Assembly: GCA_019321725.1 (NCBI GenBank)
Contig: CM033108.1
Span: 13,658,060 to 13,722,059, forward strand
Length of the DNA stretch: 64,000 bases
Origin: Paulownia fortunei
Taxonomy: Eukaryota > Streptophyta > Magnoliopsida > Lamiales > Paulowniaceae
Reading direction: 5' to 3'
A model generated the notes under the pieces. It did not search any database, had not been told where the DNA came from, and saw only the letters and a program-made list of their open reading frames with translations. The number at the start of each line of letters is the position of its first letter. Position 1 is the stretch's first letter. Both the position numbers and the translations under genes were made by a program. Below, in pieces: positions 57,162 through 64,000 of this stretch.

Positions 57162-59045
57162 ATCTCCCACTTGCCCTAGATATAATTGCCCTCGTATTAA
57201 AGCCCATCTTCTGAAGATGTCCTTTAAATACTTATCTAAAGGGTTATAATAGTGGGTCTGCTATGTTTTCTGCTGAGACAAATCTTCCACACTGATGTTG
57301 TCTCTACTAATGATTTTTATAACCACGGTATCGCTAATCTATTTCTACTTAGATCTTTTGATGAGACCTTAGCTTTTTTGCTTGTGCAATAGCCCCCATT
57401 ATTATCGCAGTACTCCAGTACTCAATCAATAATGGTTGGAACTACATCTAACACTTGGATTAAGTTCCTTATCCAAACAATCCATTTTTGCAGCATCGTA
57501 TGCCCAAATGTATTCAATCACTCTGGTAGAATCCACAATTATTACAAGCTTGGAACTCTTTCCAACTAACCGTCCCACCATTTAGGATGGACACGAATTT
57601 AGACATAGACTTCAAGTCATCTACTTTAGACTAAAAACTAGATGAAGTATCTAAATTTCAGTTCTCCATAACCGAACTCCAAGAAGAAATCCTTAGTGCT
57701 TCATAAGTACTAAAGATCGTCTTTACGGCTTCTAATGCTTTTCACATCAAATTGATTGATATTTTGCTCGTAACACTCAGAGCATTTCTGATATCAAATC
57801 ATGTACATAGATTTGCATATTTTATGCTTTCTTTCAAGGATGCATAAAATATGTGAGTCATTATTTCTTTTTCATTCAAAAGTCTTTGGGGACAAGGACT
57901 TCAAAAGAAAAATCCCATGACTTATAAACAAGAATCTCTCCTAGGATTCTTTCATGCTAAACCCTTTTAACATCTAATTTATGTACTTGGATTTAGGATA
58001 GTCCAAGCATCCTTTCAGATTTATCTCCATAAATCTCAATCCCTAATCCCTAGGATGCTTATCCTAAATCCCTCTTGGAGAACTTTATAGATGACAAGTC
58101 TCAGTTGATTGTAATATTTCTACACCATCTCTATGAGTAAAATGTCATCAATGTAAAATACAACAATCATCACCATACTCCTACTAACCCTCTTATACAC
58201 ATATAGCTCATTCGCATTCCTAAGGAAATTAAACCATTTGATTGCTTTAGAGAATCGAATGTTCCATATTCAGAAAATTTATTTTGAGTTCTTAACAGAT
58301 CTCTGAAGCTCGCAAACTTTTTGCTTGCATTTGTTTGATATAAAGACCTTAGACCGCTTAACTTATATCCCTTTCTCAATACCCTTATTGAGAAAGACGG
58401 TCTTCATATCCCTTTGCCATATCTAGTAGTTGTAATACGTAGATATAACTAGCATACTTTGAATGGACTTTAGCATCACGTCTGGTAAAAGGTATCCTCA
58501 ATAGTCAACACCTTGACTATGAGCGTAACACTTTGCTACCAGTTGTGCCTTTATAGGTCACCACCTCCCCATGTTCTTCAATTTATATTTGCAGACCCAT
58601 TTGTAGCTAATGGGAACCATTCCTACTAATGGGTCCACCAAGGTTAAATCTTGTTAGAGTACATAGATTTCGTTTTAGATTGCATGACATTTTGCTAATT
58701 TCCAAGTTGATGTCATACATCATTACTCCTTAGTTAGATCAATATTTAAAAAGGAGATCCTCCTTGCTGCTCTCTAGCAGAGACTCTTATCGTATAAGTA
58801 GCCCCGAGATCCTTTCAGATCTCATTAGAGGTTGTGTACTAGAAGTTTTAGTAATTTGTTCATACACTATTGCTACTTGTCAGACAAACTGTAGTTCTTG
58901 AACTACTTCAAGTTTTATGATCTAGCAATTTCTATTTAATAGAAATTCCTTCTTCTCAAGAAAGTGGTGTCCCTAGAAAACAAACTCTTTTGTTCTTATG
59001 AACCATAGAAATGGTATTCTTTAGATTCACATCCATCATGTGAGT
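57162..59045 (-). pseudogene. pol: Copia pol remnant C2 (RT and RNase H part)
   Basis: Minus-strand internal region next to the shared LTR. It parallels C1 49377-50203 at its left part (RNase H region about 57480-57780) and then continues into reverse transcriptase sequence that C1 has lost (about 57850-58560). The only longer open piece (58379-58170) reads through decayed reverse transcriptase sequence. It ends at about 59045, where an A LTR fragment begins; gag, integrase and the 5' LTR of this unit are missing. Confidence 0.7.
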
Positions 59046-59254
59046 TGTTCTTTACTCACTATGATGGGTGTTATGTTTTTATATAAATGGTGATTTTTCT
59101 ATATATAGGGTTTTATGTGAGAAAAAATACTTTACTGTTTCTCAAAGTGTTACATTTGACAAAATATATATATATATACACATGCACACACATGCGCTAC
59201 CTTGTCAAAATTATTGTTATACCAATATCTATATTTAATGGTGGGGGTGTTACA
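59046..59254 (+). mobile_element. 3' end fragment of a family-A LTR
   Basis: About 200 bases identical in layout to the last part of the A LTRs: GATGGGTGTTATG, TATA box at 59080-59087, a short TA/CA tract, and the terminus GGGGGTGTTACA at 59254. No LTR body upstream. The ORF crossing this part is spurious. Confidence 0.8.
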
Positions 59255-59524
59255 TGTACACGTGTGTATATATATGCATATATATATACATATTATGGTA
59301 TTATTTTATTATACTCCACATATATACTTATATATATATTTCGTACATCTATCCCTAGGTGTATATATATTATTATTTTTATTTTCTTATATATATATAA
59401 TTACTACATAATATTTTTGTTTATTTATTCGCATAATTTATCCTATACTGATAAACACAATGATGCCACCTTTCACTCACGTGTATCTTTATGGTATCTG
59501 ATAGTTGACACCTAAATTCTCGCA
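59255..59524. other. AT-rich spacer, nothing recognisable
   Basis: Mostly alternating TA/TATATA words with a CACGTG near 59260. No ORF with a recognisable product, no repeat shared with other parts that I could see. Confidence 0.5.
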
Positions 59525-59820
59525 TCTTAGTATCAACACAACCAATTAGATTAAAGAATTTGGAAAACTAATATCGGGTGACAACTTCAGAAATTTAATT
59601 ATTAAAAATTTCGTATAACATATAGTGTATTATGAAATATCAATTAAAAATGCAATGACACATACGTAGCATAAAATGTATGAACTATATTGGCCAGGTA
59701 AGTAGTGCGAGGCTCAGGTATTACATCCTTCCCTCATGAAAATTTCATCCCCAAAATTTTGCTTACCGAAAAAACTCTAGGTATTTAAGTCTCATTTTAT
59801 CTTCCTTTTTCCACGTAGCC
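59525..59820 (-). mobile_element. LTR start and internal end of a family-A element
   Basis: Minus-strand fragment: an A LTR start (TGTAATACCTGAGCC reading leftwards from 59725) and, to its right, the polypurine tract (59726-59737) and about 80 bases of the internal 3' end, matching 27307-27400. It ends at 59820, where copia LTR sequence takes over at a shared TCTTATTA word. Confidence 0.75.
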
Positions 59821-61937
59821 TCTTATTAGGAATCATATTAATAAAAAGGCATTTTCTTTATCTTATGTCTTGTATCTTTTATTTCTGCACATTAGATAAA
59901 GTCCTTAGACCGAATTTAGCTACAGGGCATGGTCGCGCATATGATGGCGATCATGGAACATGCCTCTAAAGCTTTGGTCTTAAATAAGTTCCGAGTATAG
60001 AGCTTTTTGAGATGAGACAGCAAATAGCTCAATAAGACTCGCACATATGATATATGCTCGTGAGACGAGGATGTCACATTTCATTAGCATTAGCGTAGAT
60101 GCATGTATGTGGGTGCTTGTTAGGAAACAAGTACATTGAACGTGGCCCGCAAGAAATTCTTAGTTGGAAGCTTTGACCGTCGAAACAAGAATTTTTGTGT
60201 TGCGATAGTACACAACTAGCCCTCAGACTTGATGCATGATGGTAGCCTTGTGTGCATCCTACATCACTTTGATATATTTTCTGATTGCTTTACAATCACA
60301 AAGGGGGTATGTTGGGTGTTGCACTGGTGTGCATGGAGGTTTGTCAGTGGCCAACATAGAATTCGACACTTGTCTTTTTAAACAAGGGAATCTCATATGT
60401 TTTCATAGTTCGTGATTCAAAGACCTTGGCCAAGGCAGGATGAATCGTGATTCATCTAGAATCATTGAAACTTGAAATGGGATCACAGTTATTTAATCAT
60501 TTAGGATTTCGACTTATAATCCATGCCTTAGATTCAATCAGGAGATTAGCTGTCGAAAAGATCGTATGTGTATGGTACTCACAACTGAAATAGGTTTACT
60601 CACTATTTCACCTAAGACTAGCTTGCTATGATTACTTGCTAGGTGTTTTCATGAATAGTGAGATTCTTGGAATTAAGGATATATTAATTTGAGTAATTGT
60701 TATTCATAAGTTGCAAATGTTGCAAACCCACTACTAGTTTAGTAGTGAACCTAAGAGGGTCACACATCTTTATGGAAAGTAACATTTCTAATTTTAAATT
60801 TTATCCAATGGTTGGAAATTAATTAATTAATACTGATTAATTAATTAATTAAGGTTCTATTTAATTTAATAGTTAAATTGAATTATTCAATTAAGTAATT
60901 GGATTATTTAATTGGACCTAATTTAATTATGAAGCCCAAATGGAGTAAATTAAATTAATCAATCGAACTGATTAAATTGGAATTGAATCAATTGAATTGA
61001 TTTGGGATTTTTGAGTTCAAACCCAAAATTAATGTGGATCACTTAAGAAGCCCACTAAAATATGAAGAGAATAAATTAAATAAATATGATTTATTTAATT
61101 AACATATTTATAGATAAATAAATATAGTGACCAATTTTATGGATAAAATCGGCCACTAAGATTTAATTTATGTATAAATATAATTATAGTATATATATGA
61201 TATATATCTATCTTGATATTATTTGAAGAGTTCAAATTAATATCAACAATCTATGTAGACAATTTTGATGATTAATGTAGTCTCAAATTAGTCCACATAC
61301 AATAGGAGAGAGAAAAGAGAAGAGTTCTTGGAAGATTTGGAATCCTTCCAAGATAAGATTTTGAAATAGTTCAAAATTGAAAAACTTTCCAAGAGTTGGA
61401 AAGGATTAAAATTTTCATCCCTATATATATGATGGATGAAAATTACCTAATTAATTTCAAAAAATTTGAGCAAAAATTATTTTGTTTAAACTCTTCTATT
61501 TTTACTCTCCAAGAAAAGAAAAGAAAGAAAAAGAAAATCAGTTTCTTGTTATTCTCTTCATATTATTGTTTCAAGAACTTAAAGAATCAATCTTTATTGT
61601 TCTTGAAAATTTACTCCGATTCAAGATTAGTAAACAATTAAAAGGATACTAGCGAATACTTTTGATTGGCGTTGCTCTTCCGTATTGTGGACCTAATAGA
61701 GGGGAGACACTTGGATCCCTACGAGTTTTGATAGTCTAGGATAAGCAATTGATTGCTTCATTCCCTACAACAATCGGAGTGCACGAAAGGTATAATACAA
61801 TTTTATATTTATTTATATATTCACTTGAATAAGTACGATCGTTAAAATCGCTTTCGAATCAAAAGGGTTAAATTTATGTTTGATAAAAAATTTAATTTTT
61901 CGTTGTGTATACCCCTGTGATTATAGCGAACCCAACA
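59821..61937 (+). repeat. 5' LTR of copia element C3 (first ~68 bp missing)
   Basis: 2.1 kb LTR aligned with the reverse complement of 49308-48881, 45980-45692 and 54772-57095. The start is lost at the junction with the A fragment. It ends GAACCCAACA before the primer site. Palindromic ATTAATTAATT words occur at 60825-60990. A CTATATATATG sequence at 61420-61430 is the likely TATA box. ORFs within it (for example 61396-61641) are not supported. Confidence 0.85.
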
Positions 61938-61955
61938 GTGCTATCAGAGCCACGG
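61938..61955 (+). promoter_or_regulatory. Primer-binding site of copia element C3
   Basis: GTGCTATCAGAGCCACGG directly after the LTR, one base away from the initiator tRNA-Met core TGGTATCAGAGCC. Confidence 0.8.
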
Positions 61956-63570
61956 TTTCGCTTATTCAGTAAATTTCAGATTTATGAATGCATGTTTTTA
62001 AATTTTTTAAATTCATGTTAATTATGTAAAATTTGATTTTGCATATTTTTAGAAATTTTTAATTGGAATAATTTTAATTGCTTATTTAAATTGTTTAAAT
62101 ATGAAAATAAAAAAAATGATGAAATGGGCGTCGGGTGTCAGACACCCGACGGCTGCGCACGCACACACCCGGCGCTGGGCGCCCGTCATCTGTCAACCGG
62201 CCCCCGTCACCCGACAGTGGGCACTGGGCACTCGTCACCCACCCACTAGGCGCCCGGCTGCTCATGTGGGCACCCGGTGCGCGCCCGATGGGCAGTAGTG
62301 GTACTGCTCGTCGTGTCATTCTGGGTTCTTTTTTTTTGGAATATTAAAATTAAATATTAATTTTAATTATTTCTAAAAAATTATTTTTCAATCAATTAAA
62401 AAAATAATACCAAGTTAAAAGAAAATTTGCGTTTAATAATTTGAAAAATTTACATGTTTTGATAATTACATGTGATGTTAATTATGAGCATGTATGTGAT
62501 GATCATGAGTCATTGGACCAATGTGATTGGTTTTATTTAATATTTTTGGGTTTTAAAATGGGGTCTGCGAGCCTCTTATTTCATTTATGTAAGTTATTTT
62601 ATTTTCTGTAAAGAGAGTAGAATAGATGGTAATGTTTTTCTTTTTCTTTGGAAGACGAAGGATAATAAAAAAGCAGGTTCCAAAGAAGGCCCATGTTTGT
62701 ATGGGATACAATTATGTAATAGAATAGGTTCTATTCCATTTTATTACCCTTAGACTGACGTTAGATCCATTTTTAGCTCAAATGGACCACATAGGACTGG
62801 TTCATGATCATTCATTTATTTAAGTATGTATTAGATACATGCTCAGGATTTTATTTAATGCTTTTATGCTTGTGAATGATATTATTATGTCATGCATTAA
62901 ATAACCAACCTAATTTAAATTATGTTGAGGTCTTGGATAAAATTAAACCCCACTTAATTTACTAAAATTAAGTAAAATAATTTTTTGAAAATTCAATTTC
63001 AAACAAAAATAGACAAGTTAGGTAGGACCTATCATTCCATGCCTACCATCAAAGATAGAGACATGACGACCGCTATCGCACTTGATCACTGACCATGAGT
63101 CGTGGGGTGGTCTTGTGTTGGAAAGTTGTGATCTCTACCAAGCATTGAGATGCTCGTAGGATGAAATCGTCATTATGTTGGCCATGAGTCGTGGACATCT
63201 TGATGCTCTATCTACACGAATGTTTGATGGGTATTGTTTGACACTTAATACTATATGGGCTCATAAAATTAGGGTATATGGGAAGAGGTGAGACAAAACA
63301 AACTTGAGGGTTGTATAGTGATATAATTATCAAAGAGTTGACTACCAATAGAAATATTCATGGGCTCATAAAATTGGGGTGTGAAATATTTCCATTGGAC
63401 CTCAAGCTCACTAGGAAATTTGATTTCCCAAAATTCCATTAGGAGTGATGAAATTCGAAGAAAATAATGGAAGACATTTAGTATTAAAGACCTTATATTA
63501 AATGAATATGTTTTCCCCATAGTTTACTCATTTTCTGCTTCGTGCATGTTTGATAGATTATTCTACTCAA
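61956..63570 (+). other. Leader of copia element C3
   Basis: 1.6 kb noncoding leader, matching in order the C1 leader. It contains a GC-rich block at 62127-62320 (CACCCGACGG, GGCGCCCG and GCACTGGGCACTC words), an AT-rich part, and one copy of the unit that is duplicated in C1. Overlapping ORFs in the GC-rich block run on both strands and share no frame with the C1 block, so they are not called. Confidence 0.7.
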
Positions 63571-64000
63571 ATGGCAAAGAATTCACTTGCAACAATCCTT
63601 GAACAAAATAAATTAACTGGACCTAACTTTGTTGATTGGCTAAGAATCCTCAAGATAGTTCTTCAGTCGGAGAAGAGGGCATATGTCCTCAATACTGCAC
63701 CTCTTTCAATTCCATCGGAGGATATTATTTCAAAGGATTATGCAGATTACTTACGTCATGTTGATGACAATCTGCAGGCTCGATGCTACATGCTTGGCAT
63801 CGATGTCAAATGAGCTGTAGAGGCAGAATGAAGATCAAGATACTGCTTATGGGATCCTCATTCACCTACAAGAGTTGTATAGTGAAAGAACTCGGCAGAC
63901 GAGACATCTGATCTCAAAAGAGCTTTTCAAATATCGTATGACTGAGGGCTCTTCAGTCCATGATCATGGATTGAAGATGATAGCCCTTATTGAAATGCTG
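63571..64000 (+). pseudogene. gag: Copia gag of element C3, runs off the window
   Basis: ATG at 63571 starts M-A-K-N-S-L-A-T-I-L-E-Q-N-K-L-T-G-P-N-F and continues as a typical copia gag N-terminus with A-R-C-Y-M-L near codon 72. A frameshift near 63795-63815 ends the frame at TGA 63811-63813. The next frame goes on with a Q-D-T-A-Y-G-I-L block and A-L-I-E-M-L at the window edge. It is less decayed than the minus-strand homologue at 52769, but already broken. Confidence 0.85.

Noticed and set aside
59087..59515. 142-codon Tyr/Ile-rich ORF, superficially like a membrane protein
   Set aside because: It reads through TA-repeat and an LTR end; hydrophobicity comes from TAT/ATA codons.
62101..62347. 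Overlapping Pro/Arg-rich ORFs on both strands
   Set aside because: They result from the GC-rich block in the C3 leader. There is no preserved frame between copies.

Overview
The window reads as nuclear DNA of a flowering plant, probably a eudicot with a retrotransposon-rich genome. The evidence is plant LTR-retrotransposon lineages (an Athila-type Ty3/gypsy element with a tRNA-Asp primer site, gypsy and copia elements with initiator tRNA-Met primer sites), a plant-type LONELY GUY (LOG) gene and intron-containing pieces of a mitoferrin-like carrier gene. I see no ordinary single-copy host gene, no CRISPR, no rRNA and no functional tRNA. The species cannot be named from this sequence.

I use four working names. 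Family A: Ty3/gypsy, LTR about 2.7-3.3 kb, starts TGTAATACCC or TGTGATACCC and ends GTGTTACA. Family B: LTR about 2.1 kb, starts TGTAATGCCC, interior unknown. Family C: Ty1/copia, LTR about 2.2-2.4 kb, starts TGTTAGAGTAG. Family D: Athila-like.

Layout: 1-1790 end of an A LTR; 1791-5925 very AT-rich repeat containing a ~2.0 kb tandem duplication; 5926-7212 start of a B LTR; 7213-7312 assembly gap; 7313-15514 a decayed A element with two LTRs (A1); 15515-21012 a fragment of a C LTR split by a solo A LTR that itself holds a solo B LTR; 21013-45691 a minus-strand family-A tandem (internal piece, LTR, internal region, LTR) carrying another solo A-like LTR and, nested in its internal region, the 13.1 kb Athila element at 29591-42727; 45692-59045 a minus-strand family-C tandem (LTR with a nested solo A-like LTR, internal region, LTR, partial internal region); 59046-59820 small A fragments; 59821-64000 a plus-strand C element running off the window with the start of its gag.

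The most notable content is host-gene capture. The Athila element has a decayed gag-pol, but between integrase and its 3' LTR it carries an intact, intronless 217-codon LOG-family gene (cytokinin-activating phosphoribohydrolase family), preceded by a broken ORF of unknown function. Separately, the minus-strand copia element carries two exons and the intron of a mitoferrin-like carrier gene inside its integrase region. Four solo LTRs with recognisable target-site duplications and a 937-bp microhomology-flanked deletion show how the region has been shortened, while nesting has enlarged it.

All alignments were done by eye, so boundaries of decayed segments are approximate unless a terminal motif or target duplication is quoted.
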